Source: Saccharum officinarum (Eukaryota; Streptophyta; Magnoliopsida; Poales; Poaceae). From it: 64,000 bases of DNA. The notes beneath the pieces were generated by a model. That model had not been told where the DNA came from. It saw only the letters and a list, made by a program, of their open reading frames with translations, and made no database searches. The translations under genes and the position numbers were made by a program. Below are positions 20,949 to 32,437 of the stretch, piece after piece. Every line of letters starts with the position of its first letter. The stretch's first letter is position 1. The stretch is from positions 85,995,421-86,059,420 of the forward strand of contig CM036158.1 of assembly GCA_020631735.1 (NCBI GenBank), given 5' to 3'.

Positions 20949-23900
20949 TCATTTTTTAAAGTTGCTAGAATCAAGCACATTGAGTTCACTTCTTAACCTA
21001 CAAAAGGTTGCCTCATCCAAAGGTTTAGTGAAGATATCCGCTAATTGATTTTCACTTCTTACACCTTCTAGTGATATGTCATTTTTAGCAACGTGATCTC
21101 TTAGAAAGTGATGGCGGATATCAATGTGCTTGGTGCGAGAGTGTTGTACCGGATTGTTAGCAATTTTAACGGCACTTTCATTATCACATAAAAGTGGCAC
21201 CTTTTCAAGAACAATTCCATAGTCTAGGAGGGTTTGTTTTATATATAAGATTTGTGCACAACAAGCCCCCGCGGCAATGTATTCCGCCTCGGTGGTGGAC
21301 AAAGCCACACTATTTTGCTTTTTAGATGACCAAGATACTAAAGATCTTCCAAGCAAATGGCACCCTCCGGATGTGCTTTTTCTATCAATTTTGCAACCGG
21401 CATAGTCCGAATCAGAATATCCAACTAGTTGGAATCTAGCTCCTTTGGGATACTAAAGACCAATGCTTGGGGTGAGCTTAAGATATCTTAGGATTCTTTT
21501 TACGGCACTTAGGTGAGGTTCTTTAGGGCACGCTTGAAAGCGAGCACACATGCACACACTAAACATGATATCGGGCCTAGATGCGGTAAGGTACAACAAG
21601 CTACCAATCATAGAACGGTAGAGAGTTTGATCAACCGGTTTACCTCCCTCATCTAGGTCGAGATGTCCATTTGATGGCATTGGGTCTTGATTGGTTTGCA
21701 TTCTTCCATCTTGAATCTTTTGAGAAGATCCTTGGTATACTTTTCTTGAGAGATGAAAATCCCTTCTCTCATTTGCTTTACTTGAAATCCAAGGAAGAAT
21801 GTGAGCTCACCAATCATTGACATCTCGAACTCCTTCGACATCAATTCACCAAATTCCTTGCAATAATCTTCATTTGTTGATCCGAAGATGATATCATCAA
21901 CATATACTTGACAAATAAAGATCTCCCCATTAAACTTCTTGGTGAATAGTGTGGTGTCGACCTTCCCAATGGTGAAGCCCTTCTCAATGAGGAAGTCCCG
22001 GAGGCGTTCATACCACGCTCTAGGGGCTTGCTTGAGCCCATATAACGCCTTGGACAACCTATAAACATGATTAGGATATCTAGGGTCTTCAAACCCGGGA
22101 GGTTGATTAACATAGACTAGTTCATTTATAAAGCCATTTAAGAATGCACTTTTCACATCCATTTGATATAGTTTCATATCATGATGTGATGCATATGCAA
22201 GGAGGATACGAATGGCTTCAAGTCTTGCAACGGGTGCAAAGGTCTCTCCAAAATCAAGACCTTCAACTTGAGAGAACCCCTTTGCAACTAGTCTTGCCTT
22301 GTTACTCACAACTATGCCTTGGTCATCTTGCTTGTTTTGGAACACCCACTTGGTTCCAATGACTCTTGCACCTTTAGGATGCTCTTCAAGTGTCCATACT
22401 TGATTGCGGGTGAAGTTGTTCAATTCTTCATGCATTGCATTCACCTAATCCGGATCTTGAAGAGCTTCTTCTACATTCTTAGGTTCAACGCAAGAGACAA
22501 AAGAGTGATGTTCAATAAAAGAAGCTAGCTTTTGGGATCGAGTCATTACTCCCTTTGTAGGACTCCCTATGATGAGATCTTGTGGATGTGCTTGAAGTAG
22601 TGGTGAGTTTCTTCTATCAACCACTTGAGGAGGTGGATGGAGAGCATCAACATCTTGAGTTTGTGCCTTGACTTGTTCATGAGAGACATAAGTGTCTTCA
22701 TTTTCAACCTTTCATTCTTGTCATCATCTTGAGGCACACGTGATGAAGATGGTGGATCAACAATTTGTACATCGTCATCATCATCTTTTGGCTTGATGTC
22801 TCCCACCGGCATGTTCTTCATGGCCTCCCTCAAGGGTTCATCACCTACATCATCACAATTCTCAATTGCTCCTGGGAGCCGTTAGATTCATCAAATTCCA
22901 CATCATATGTTTCTTCAACCAAACCGGTGGCATGGTTAAATACTCTATATGCTTTGGACTTTGATGAGTAACCAACAAGAAAACCAATATCACAACGTCT
23001 TTGAAACTTCCCTAGGTGTTGACGCTTCTTGTAGATGTAACATTTGCAACCAAACACCCGGAAGAAAGAGACGTCCGGCTTCTTCCCATTAAGCAACTCA
23101 TAGGGGGTCTTGCCAAGAAACTTTTGTAGGAAGAGGCGATTTGAAGCATAGCATGCGGTGTTGATTGCCTCGGCCCACAACTTCTCCGGAGTGTTGTACT
23201 CATCTAGCATTGTTCTTGCAAGGGTGATCAAAGTTCGGTTCTTTCTCTCAACTACACCATTTTATTGAGGAGTGTAGGTTGAAGAGACCTCATGCTTGAT
23301 TCCAATTTCATCACAATAAGCTTCAATGTTGGTGTTGTCAAACTCTTTCCATTGTCACTTCTAATCTTCTTTATCTTGACTTCAAATTCATTTTGAGCTC
23401 TCTTTGCAAACTTCTTGAAGCAATTTGCCACTTCGGATTTGTCATGAAGGAAGAAAGTCTATGTATACCTTGAGTAGTCATCCACTATCACAAGACAATA
23501 GAGATTACCACCCAAGCTCTTGTATGTTGTAGGCCAAAACAAATCCATGTGTAGAAGTTCTAGCACTCTTGAAGTTGACATGAAAGCTTTGGTTGGATGA
23601 GTGTTTGCAACTTGTTTGCCCGCTTGACATGCACTACAAGGTTTGTCCTTTTCAAACTTCACATCCTTCAATCCTCTCACTAGTTCTTTCTTCAATAGCT
23701 TGTTGAGAGTGTTCATTCCAACATGAGCAAGCCTCCTATGCCAAAGCCAACCAAGTGAGGTCTTGGTGAACAAACATGTCATCAAATTTGCATCTTCGGA
23801 GGTGAAGTCAACAAGATAAAGATTGTTGTATCTAAAGCCTTTGAATATCACTTGCTTGTCATCTATCTTTGAAACTTCCACTTCATTTGGTGTGAACAAG

Positions 23901-24169
23901 CATTGGAAGCCAAGGTCACAAAGTTGCCCAACGGATAACAAGTTGAAACTCAATGAAGCAACATAGAGCACATTTGAGAGTGAGTGATCATGTGATATTG
24001 CAATCTTGCCTATACCCTTGACTTTGCTCTTTGAATTATCCCCAAATGTGATCTTCTCTTGACATATTCCATTCTCTTCAATGGTGGTGAACATACGAGG
24101 ATCACCGGTCATATGTTGAGTGCAACCACTATCAATAACCCAATGAGATCCACCGGTCTTGTAGTTCAC
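20949..24169 (-). pseudogene. pol: pol of Sirevirus A (protease, integrase, RT, RNase H), disrupted
   Basis: Retroviral-type polyprotein region of a Copia element, used for cDNA synthesis and integration. From the 5' end it shows an aspartic protease (VIDSGCTQHMTG), a pre-integrase zinc region (HRRLAHVGM, CSACQAGKQ), the integrase core (LLHMDLFWP, VDDYSRY), the integrase C-terminal part (GYSSKSKAYRVFN), reverse transcriptase ([29 protein letters not shown]) and RNase H (ALSTTEAEYIAA, FTKPLDEATF). Lesions include a TAG at 23459-23461 after RYT, a TAA at 23262-23264 in the integrase, a shift between those two, and further shifts between 21350 and 21720. A frame change at 22444-22567 separates integrase from RT. 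Several could be base-call errors. As assembled the protein cannot be made in one piece. Confidence 0.92.
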
Positions 24170-24194
24170 CTACACACAAGAGATCAAGCTTTTT

Positions 24195-26529
24195 GTTTAG
24201 GGACCCAAACTTGAGAGGGGCCCTTGACTTTCTCCACTAGTGACTTGGCAACCCATATTTTCTTTGCCTATTCTTGTTTGGGGGACCCAAAAACATGACT
24301 TTCATCTTTCCATTTGAATCTTTTCTTAGCATATAATGAGCATTGAAAGCGAAAGGTCTAGCATGCTTGGGCAAGGGTTGTGGTGGTGGAGTTTTGCATT
24401 CATGAGCAAAGTGACCTTCTTGACCACACTCAACACATCTCTTTGGCTTGGGCTTTGACTTGCTTTGTTGTTGTTGAGCTTTTGCTTTCTTCTCTTGATT
24501 TGCCAAGTACCCAATACCACTTCTATCCATCTTCATTACGGTGTTCATGAGGAGCTCACTTTGCAAATGTTGACCTCTTGTGAACTTGCTTAGGCCGGTC
24601 TTGAGATGCTCTTTTTCTTGCTTGAGCTTTTTGTTTTCTTCAATGAGTGACTCATTTGTTGGTTGCTTCTCAAGAGCCATCAAACCTTTTAGCTTCTTGT
24701 TCTCATTTGCAAGCTTCTCATTCTCACTCTTGATCTTGGCATAATCATCATGGTTGCTTGACTCAACCACACTCTTGCCTTTGCTACTAGAACCTTGCTC
24801 AATGCTTTCAATGATCAAATCATCACATGATGTAGCTATATCACACTTAACAACATAGTTAGTAGCATCATGTGTTTCAAGAGCAAGTTCATTAGCAACC
24901 ACAAGACTATCATAGTCAATTTTTAATGTGGTGTATTTGTCCTTTAGAGAATTATGTCTAGTGATGAGCTCATCATGCTTCTTCTCAAGTTTATCATGTT
25001 GATCTTTAAGCTCTTTATAAGAGGTTTTGAGCTCCTTGAGAGTGGAAGACATCACTTCATTTTGAACTCTAAGCTCACCACTAGTCTTTTGAATATTTTC
25101 AAGCTTAGATGAGAGTGATTCATTTTCATTTTGAAGATCATCATTTTCACTTCTAGTCCTTCTTATGATTTTAGTGTATTTGTTTAGCAATTTTACAAGT
25201 TCATCATAAGAAGGTGAGTCATATTCATCATCACTATCACTATCATCATCATCATCACTATCATGGTTTTGTACCTTTCGTTCACCCTTGGCCATAAGGC
25301 ATAGGTGAGTAGTGGACGATGATGGTGAAGGAGGCGGTGAAGGTGGTGATGAAGATGTTGGTGAAGATGATGGCCCCATCACAAATGCGGCAACCTTCTC
25401 TTTCTCATCATCGCTCTCATCTTCGGAGGACTCACAAGATGATTCAATGTCGGTGAGCCAATCACCAATAATGTATGCCTTTCCTCCCTTCTTCTTCTTG
25501 TGGAACTCCTTCTTCTTGCCATCCTTCTTCTTGTATGGCTTGTTTTCTTCTTCTCTTCTTCTTCATCACTTGAATCATTTTTCTTGCCCTTGTTCTTGTT
25601 CTTGTACTTGTCTTTTGGTGGTCTAGGGCATTGATGAGCTAAGTGGCCAAGTTCACCACAATTGTAGCAATCCATCTCCGAGATTGGCTTTCTCTTGCTA
25701 CTTGTGAAGAATTTCTTCTTCTTGCCATCGAACTTGATGCCACTCTTGTTGAGCTTCTTTAGCATCTTGGTGGTCTTTCTCACCATGAGTGCAAGTGATT
25801 CATCATCAACATCACTTTCACTTGAGCTTTCTTGCACCATCATGGCTTGGCCCTTCTTCTTCTTCTTGTCATGACTAGCTTTGAAGGCCAAGTCTTTCTT
25901 CTTGGAAGATGATGAGCCCTCTTCCGGAGTGATATGCATGTACATCTCATGAGCATTGATTTTCCCTAAAACTTGAGTCGGTGTTGCGGTGGAAAGATCA
26001 CTTTGGTGAAGCACGGTGACAATGTGTCCATACTTCTCAACGGGAAGCACACTCAAGATCTTCCTTGCAACATCCGATTGGCTCATTTTGGTGAGCCCAA
26101 GAGCATTGAGGTCCTCTACAAGAACATTCAAGCGAGTGTACATGTCATTAGCACTTTCTTTGGGAAGCATCTCAAAAGAATTAATTTTTTTTAAAGCTAT
26201 GTGATAGCGTTCCTCACGCTCACTCTTAGTTCCCTCATGGAGAGCACAAAGATTTTCCCACAATTCATGAGCGTTCTTTGCATTACGCACGCGATTGAAG
26301 ATATCTTTGCCTAAGCCCCGGTAGAGTGCATTTTTGGCCTTTGCATTCCACCGGTCGTACTTCTCCTCGTCACCACTTGGGTTAGCGGGATCCCTTATGG
26401 GGGAAGCCCTTCGGTTGCGGCTCTAAGGCACCCAACATCTATGGCTTCGAGGTACGCCTCCATACGAATTTTCCAATATGGAAAATCGTCTCCCTCAAAA
26501 GTGGGAGGTGGTCCTTCCCCATTAGACAT
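24195..26529 (-). pseudogene. gag: gag of Sirevirus A (two CCHC knuckles, coiled coil), frameshifted
   Basis: Capsid and nucleocapsid precursor. It starts with ATG at 26527-26529 (MSNGEGPPPTFEGDDF, then YWKIRMEAYLEA). The UBN2-like Gag domain follows (HELWENLCALHEGT, LNVLVEDLNALGL). The first zinc knuckle is CYNCGELGHLAHQC, then a Lys- and Asp-rich linker, a long coiled coil (about 24650-25220) and a second knuckle CVECGQEGHFAHEC. The frame changes three times: near 26400 (one base missing in a C run), near 25555, and near 24265. Gag ends in a TGA just before the protease region. The coiled coil and two knuckles are usual for Sirevirus Gag. Homopolymer lesions make sequencing error plausible. 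Confidence 0.88.
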
Positions 26530-26567
26530 CTTGCTCTAGGCGGTAAAGCCTAAAAATAGAGCAACAC

Positions 26568-26580
26568 GGCTCCGATACCA
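26568..26580 (-). promoter_or_regulatory. tRNA primer binding site of Sirevirus A
   Basis: TGGTATCGGAGCC on the minus strand, two bases inside the 5' LTR. It is close to the complement of the plant initiator tRNA-Met 3' end, the usual Copia primer. Confidence 0.9.
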
Positions 26581-26582
26581 AT

Positions 26583-27971
26583 TGAAAGGATCAAGATGCC
26601 CAAGAGGGGGGGTGAATTGGGCTTTTCTAAAAATTAAATGCAAGAATAAATCCTACAAGCCGGAATTCACCCCTAGTGTCTACTTGTTTCCTAGAGAGTC
26701 TACCGATACAAAGTTTTGCACCCTAGTTTCCAATCCTAGTCTAGCATGGCAAGTCTAGGAATGTAAACAAGCAATGAAAGTAAATACGAGAATGTAAATG
26801 CTTGAATGTAAAGGGGCAAGGAACACGGCGATGTTTTTCCGAGGTATCGGAGAGTCGCCACTCCCCACTAGTCCTCGTTGGAGCACCCGCGCAAGGGTGT
26901 AGCTCCCCTTGATCCGCGCAAGGATCAAGTGCTCTCTACGGTTGATTCTTTGACACTCCGTCGCGGTGAATCACCCACAACCGCTCACAAGATGAGTTGG
27001 GTCATCCACAAGCTCCGCCGGATGATCACCGAACTCCCAATCACCACCAAGCCGTCTAGGTGATGGCGATCACCAAGAGTAACAAGCTAGAACTCTCACT
27101 TGACCACTACGAGCCCAAATGAGAAAGTGGATGCACACTTGCTACTCTCTAATCGCTAGTGAGGAACTCTCAAGCTTTGATTCTCAAATCTCTATCCTCA
27201 CTAGTGCTCTTGCACTCCCTTGCACTCCAAAGGTGTTTATCAGCTGATCAAATGAGCAAGAGACCTCTAAAAGAGGTGGTGGGATGTATTTATACCCCAC
27301 AGACAAAACGAACCGTTACCTGCTGACTCAGCAAAACACGAGCTGACCGGACGCGCCGGTTGAACTGACCGGACGCGCCGGTCGCTCGTAACGGTCGAAA
27401 ACCGAAAAACAACTGAGTGACCGGACGCACCGGTCAGAGGTGACCGGACGCGTCCGATCGTGCAGGGAGCATACTGTACTCGCACCGGACGCGCGACCGC
27501 GTCCGATCGGTGATGACCGGACGCGTCCGGTCGTCTCTGGACCTTACTGGACTATGACCGGACGCGCCGATCACACCCAGGTCGCGTCCGATCGGGTGTT
27601 CCCTCAAGTGACACGTGTTGACTTCTGACCACCGCGTCCGGTCCTCGCGAGGACCGCGTCCGGTGTTCAGAGCTGAAACCCTAGCCGCGGAACTGAACTG
27701 ACCGGACGCGTCCGTCATGCCGAGGACCGCGTCCGGTCATGGGAAAAACGACCCGAAACTCTCCGAAACGCGTCACAACTTGAACCAAGTTGCTTCCAAC
27801 TGAACTTTGAGCTATTCTAGAGCTGCCTAGCGCCAAGTTTAACAAGTGTGCACCACACCTAAACATAGGACTCGCCTAGGTCAAAGCTACCGCCTCATGG
27901 CCCCCTTAATAGTACGCCAAAAGAGAAAAAACGAAGATCCTAACGACTATTCCAAATGTCTCTCAACACCT
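26583..27971 (-). repeat. 5' LTR of Sirevirus A, cut by the gap
   Basis: Matches 14833 to about 16228 of the 3' LTR; about 212 bases of the outer end are missing in the N gap. A TATAAATA sits at 27287-27294 and the CG-palindrome array at 27338-27740. Mismatches to the other LTR become dense in the last 90 bases before the gap. Confidence 0.92.
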
Positions 27972-28071
27972 NNNNNNNNNNNNNNNNNNNNNNNNNNNNN
28001 NNNNNNNNNNNNNNNNNNNNNNNNNNNNNNNNNNNNNNNNNNNNNNNNNNNNNNNNNNNNNNNNNNNNNNN
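27972..28071. other. Assembly gap (100 N) between two retrotransposons
   Basis: The left side is the LTR of element A and the right side is the middle of a B-family LTR. Both flanks lie in or near the CG-palindrome arrays, which are hard to assemble. Confidence 0.97.
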
Positions 28072-29068
28072 CGACGCGACAGTGCCAGCGTCCGGTTATA
28101 GTCCAGTAAGCTCCCTGAACGACCGGAAGACGCGTCCGATTCATCAGTGACCGGACGCGCCTCGGTCCGATCATCGAACTGAAAAACACGCAGACACTGA
28201 ACACTGACCGGACGCGTCCGGTCATGCAAGGACCACGTCCGTTCAGCGTCCGGTCACCTCTGTGACCTCCGTTCACCTCCGTTTCTTTTCCGACTTCCGG
28301 CGTAGTGGAAAATAATCATTTCAACTTCTCGAAAACGCCTGAATCCCCGCTCGCAAGCTCGCGGGAGGAGAGAGGAACCCAAAACCCTCTCTACCACTCA
28401 AACTTTATCGCCTTCGTAAATGTGCCAACACCAACAAGTGATCACCACCTTGTGCACGTGTGTTAGCATTTTCATAATCATTTTTACCGAAGAGTTAACC
28501 ACTCAACTTGCCACGCCACTCGATCCTAGCAACGATGCATAGTTAGATCACACGAGTGGCACTAGATGACCGATATGCAAACAAGTTTGCCCCTCTTGAT
28601 AGTACGGCCATCTATCCTAAACCCGGTCAAAACTTCTCTACACACCTATGACCGGTGAAATGGAAATGCCCTAGGTTATACCTCTGCCTTGCGCATTCCA
28701 CTCCATCTCCTCCGTTGTTGATGCAACACATGCACCAACCATATCACAAATGATATGATTCACTTCATATCATCACGTGATCGTATTGGTTCATCGATCT
28801 TGACCTCACTTGCTCTTTACCGTTGCCTCGGTCCTTCGGTGCCAAGCCATCACACAACTTGCCCTTCACCCTAGCAACCGGTCCATCAAGCCAAGCCTCA
28901 TCTTGATCTTCTTCACCTTGGTCACATGACTCCATGTCATGTCTCATATGCAATGAGCTCCTTCATGACACCATCACCTGTGGACTAATCTCCTGTGTAT
29001 CTCACATAACCACATATTAGTCCACCTAAGTTGTCACTCAATTACCAAAACCAAACAAGGACCTTTCA
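28072..29068 (-). repeat. 3' LTR of element B, partial
   Basis: Ends CAAGGACCTTTCA at 29068, identical in form to the end of the solo LTR at 50070. Its start corresponds to about 35813 in the other LTR, so roughly 1.5 kb is hidden in the gap. Confidence 0.88.
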
Positions 29069-29082
29069 ATCTCCCCCTTTTT
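29069..29082 (-). promoter_or_regulatory. Polypurine tract of element B
   Basis: AAAAAGGGGGAGAT on the minus strand, directly beside the 3' LTR and identical to the tract of element A. Further tracts of the type GGGGGAG occur at about 29212, 29647, 29835 and 30030. Confidence 0.85.
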
Positions 29083-32000
29083 GGTAATTGATGACAACTC
29101 TACAAAGATATGGAAATTAAGTTCCTTTGGACTTTATGCCACTTATCCAATATTTAAGCTCTATGTTAGAATTTGGATAAGCATCATAAAATCCAACTTG
29201 GTAGTGATAACTCCCCCTACATATGTGCTCAAATGGTTTGGTTTCAAGCTTACACATATGCATAAATATGAAATTTGTGGGAGGGTTAGCACTACTAAGT
29301 GATGCTAAGGTGTATAGAATAAACCTTTGTAGCTCGCTACCAATTAGTAGCTTGATACCATTTGAAAATCACAAGTTTGCCATCATCCTTAGCATCATGA
29401 GTAGCTAGACATCAAAAACACTAGAAACCCCGTGAGATCAACATTATAAGCAAGGTTCTAGTTTTTGCATGATAATCACAAGTCTAGCTAACATCCTATG
29501 CATGCTAGTTATCAAATCATCATTCAAGTTCTATAACTAGCATACACCACACAAGCATGCATATTGAATTTAAGAACTTATGCAATGCAAGCAAGCACAT
29601 GAATTATGCACATATCAAATGTAATCAATCAAAGTTCATGAGCTTGCTCCCCCTACTTGTGTGCTTTCTTTGTCCAAGAATGTTTGATCCCCTTACATTT
29701 TTCAATGTTACTCCCTCTTTGTCCATGTTCATGTCCAATCTTTCCAATCTCTCCCCAAAGCTCAAAAAGTTTTATGTCCAATCTTTCCAATCTCTCCCCA
29801 AAGCTCAAAAAGCTTTCATATCTTTGTCCAACTTCTCCCCCTTTGTCATCAATTTTCATAAAAGGTGTTCTTCTCAATTGATACAAAGGCTTGTATTTGG
29901 GGTAGATGGTTGAGACTGAATATTGTATTTTTGATGGACATTACCACATATGTTGGAATGATAAACTTTATGGTTGCTCTTGAGATTCCACATAGGATCT
30001 TTGACCTTGATACCAATTGGTGGGGCTCCTCCCCCTATGTCATAGCATGTGTCATTCACTTGAGATACCACTTGGAGATGAGGGTAGCATTTCTTGATTT
30101 GATCACTTAAGGTTGAGGATCACTTGTGAAACCATCGTCTTGCATGAATGATACCACGTGAAGATACCATGAGTAGGAATGTGATACCATTTGAAAGAAT
30201 TTTCTAGTATGGATTCACTTTGAAGGATTTGACAACAATATTCACTTCTTGAACATTTTCTATCTTCATGAGTACCACTTGTAAGATATCATTTGTAGAT
30301 CATGATCTAGACACCACTAGTGAATAGCACTTGGAAGATCAATTTGAGTCTAGATATCACTTGAAACAAACTAGATATCCATTTTCATTGTTGTCTTGTG
30401 CTTGTACTCTTATCATTGACATGAGCTTCTTGTATGACTTGAACTATGTTGATTTGCCTAAGATTCCAAGTCCGTTTGATCCAATGACAAGCTTCTTCAC
30501 ACCTCATGCTAAGGGTTATCTTGCCAATGTTGTACTTATCACTTATTAGCAATCCAAACTAGATCAAGTACTTGGGTTCACTAGCTCATGAACGAATTCA
30601 TACAAATACCACTAGATCATTTTAATCAATTCAAGCAATAGTGGTAGGCTATGAATTTAAACATTTCATTTGTTATGCATGATCCTAGTAAGCATGTACT
30701 ATATGCACTAATCGCATACTAGTAAGAGATGAAATGATCATGCACATTGCAATGATACCTTTGTTATGTTGGAGTAGAGGATAGTCACATAGATTCCAAT
30801 TCATTACTCCAATAGCAATGTGAAGTCCAATTTATGAGCTTGGTGAAGACCAATCATCATAGATAAATCCATTCTTCACCCATATAAAATGAAAACCACT
30901 TATGATCAAGTGCACTATCTCTTGAGTTGTGGTTGGCTTGCTTCATCTTTTTGATCAATGCTTGCATGAGAGAACTACTTAGAATACCACTTGAAATATT
31001 TGACCAGCTCTCTTTTGGGTGTTGCTTGCTTTTCTTGATCAATCCTTTTGATTGCTTCAACTAAGCATCACAAGTTCCTCGGATCATCACTTCCATGTTA
31101 GCCTTCCAAGTCCCAAACTTGGTTTCACCTACACACGGCGGCAAGCCCCTCACTAGGGAGAAGTGACCCTTCTCCAAAGAACCACTCTTGATACTCACTT
31201 GAAATGATATAGTTTGATTGATCCAAATGATGAACTCAATCTTGATGAATAATCGTTAAATCTTCATTTGAGTCCAACTCTTTCTACTTGTTTAAGTCCT
31301 TTTCTTTCTACCAAATGATCTCCAATTATCATTAGAACTTAAACTTCATCTTCATCTTAAGTTTGATCTTGATCTTTAAATTTGAGTACTAAACATGTAT
31401 ACCAAGTACATTCCACAATCAAATGTTCTTATACTCATTGCTTTTCATGCTTCTAGATCAATACAAAACCAAACTCAGGTACCTCAACCACTTATAAACA
31501 TGTTTCCAACTTGAGGACCTTTCAATCAAAGTGACTCTATATTAATCCAATGATTGTCACTTTTCTGGCAGATTCTGTACCCTTCAAAGAATAATTCATA
31601 TCTCCAAATGTACAGATCTAAATGCCATAAAATTTGGTGGAGATGTGCTTCACTAAGTCATATAGCAACTGTAAAAATTTGAACTTCTTTTGACTTCTAG
31701 ATTGCTACTAGATTTCAAATCTTCCACCACTGCTACATGCTGAAAACTGCTGCACTATAGCTGACAAGATGCACTCCAAAACCGAAGCATCTCTTATCCA
31801 CTTCTCATGAAATTTCTACAGCATCTTCTTTCATAAGTGTAGAGCATGTATACCAAATTTCAAGCCAATCCAAATAGATTTGATCACTCAAATATGGCTA
31901 AGATCACTGCTAGCTCAGATTTTTAATGTAGGACAGATTTCAATACATGAGCTATTCTTCATCAAATATGAATCAAACTTGAAACTAACTTGTTTAAATA

Positions 32001-32437
32001 CTTTCACAAGACATATATCCATTCAATCCACTTACTAAATATCATCTCATGAATTTATTCAACACAAACCAATCCAAACTTGATTACTAAGCTTTTAATC
32101 CATTCAAACATCTCATAGCAAGCAACATTGCATATATATCCAATTCAATCAACTCATATGCACCCAAATGAAATAATCAACAAGAGATATACCTTGGTTA
32201 GATCATGATTATTCATAGCAAGCTTTCAACTTGAATATTTGCAAGCCATCAAATATGATTCCAAATCACCACAACTTTGATTATTGCACTTGTATGTTGT
32301 AGTACTTTGGACTTCACTTATTTTGACTTGGCATTAGGATTGGATATGCATTGAGCTTCATAACTTGACTCAATATATAATGAACAAAATGAAACCATTT
32401 GAATCAAGCCTCCAATGCCGATGGTACCTATAAACAA
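29083..32437 (-). other. Non-coding half of element B
   Basis: About 3.4 kb, AT-rich, with no retroelement protein motif on either strand. Repeated purine tracts lie near the 3' LTR. Between 29350 and 31200 the word GATACCACTTGAA and variants recur about ten times (29354, 30064, 30150, 30183, 30273, 30354, 30984 among others). The same word forms the PBS/LTR junction at 34335-34347. A direct repeat of the phrase CAATCTTTCCAATCTCTCCC occurs at 29735-29800. Confidence 0.7.

Larger units (their letters stand above)
14833..27971 (-). mobile_element. Sirevirus A, Copia-type LTR retrotransposon
   Basis: A long Copia element on the minus strand. From right to left it has a 5' LTR (26583 to the gap), PBS, gag, pol (PR-INT-RT-RNase H), a CG-rich spacer, a third ORF, PPT, and a 3' LTR (14833-16440). 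Domain order INT before RT makes it Copia. Its length, initiator-Met PBS, repeated polypurine tracts and extra ORF downstream of pol place it in the Sirevirus group. The two LTRs differ by roughly ten substitutions by eye over about 1.37 kb, plus homopolymer indels, so the insertion is young. All three ORFs carry stops or shifts, so this copy is probably not autonomous as assembled. The right-hand target duplication is hidden by the gap. Confidence 0.92.
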
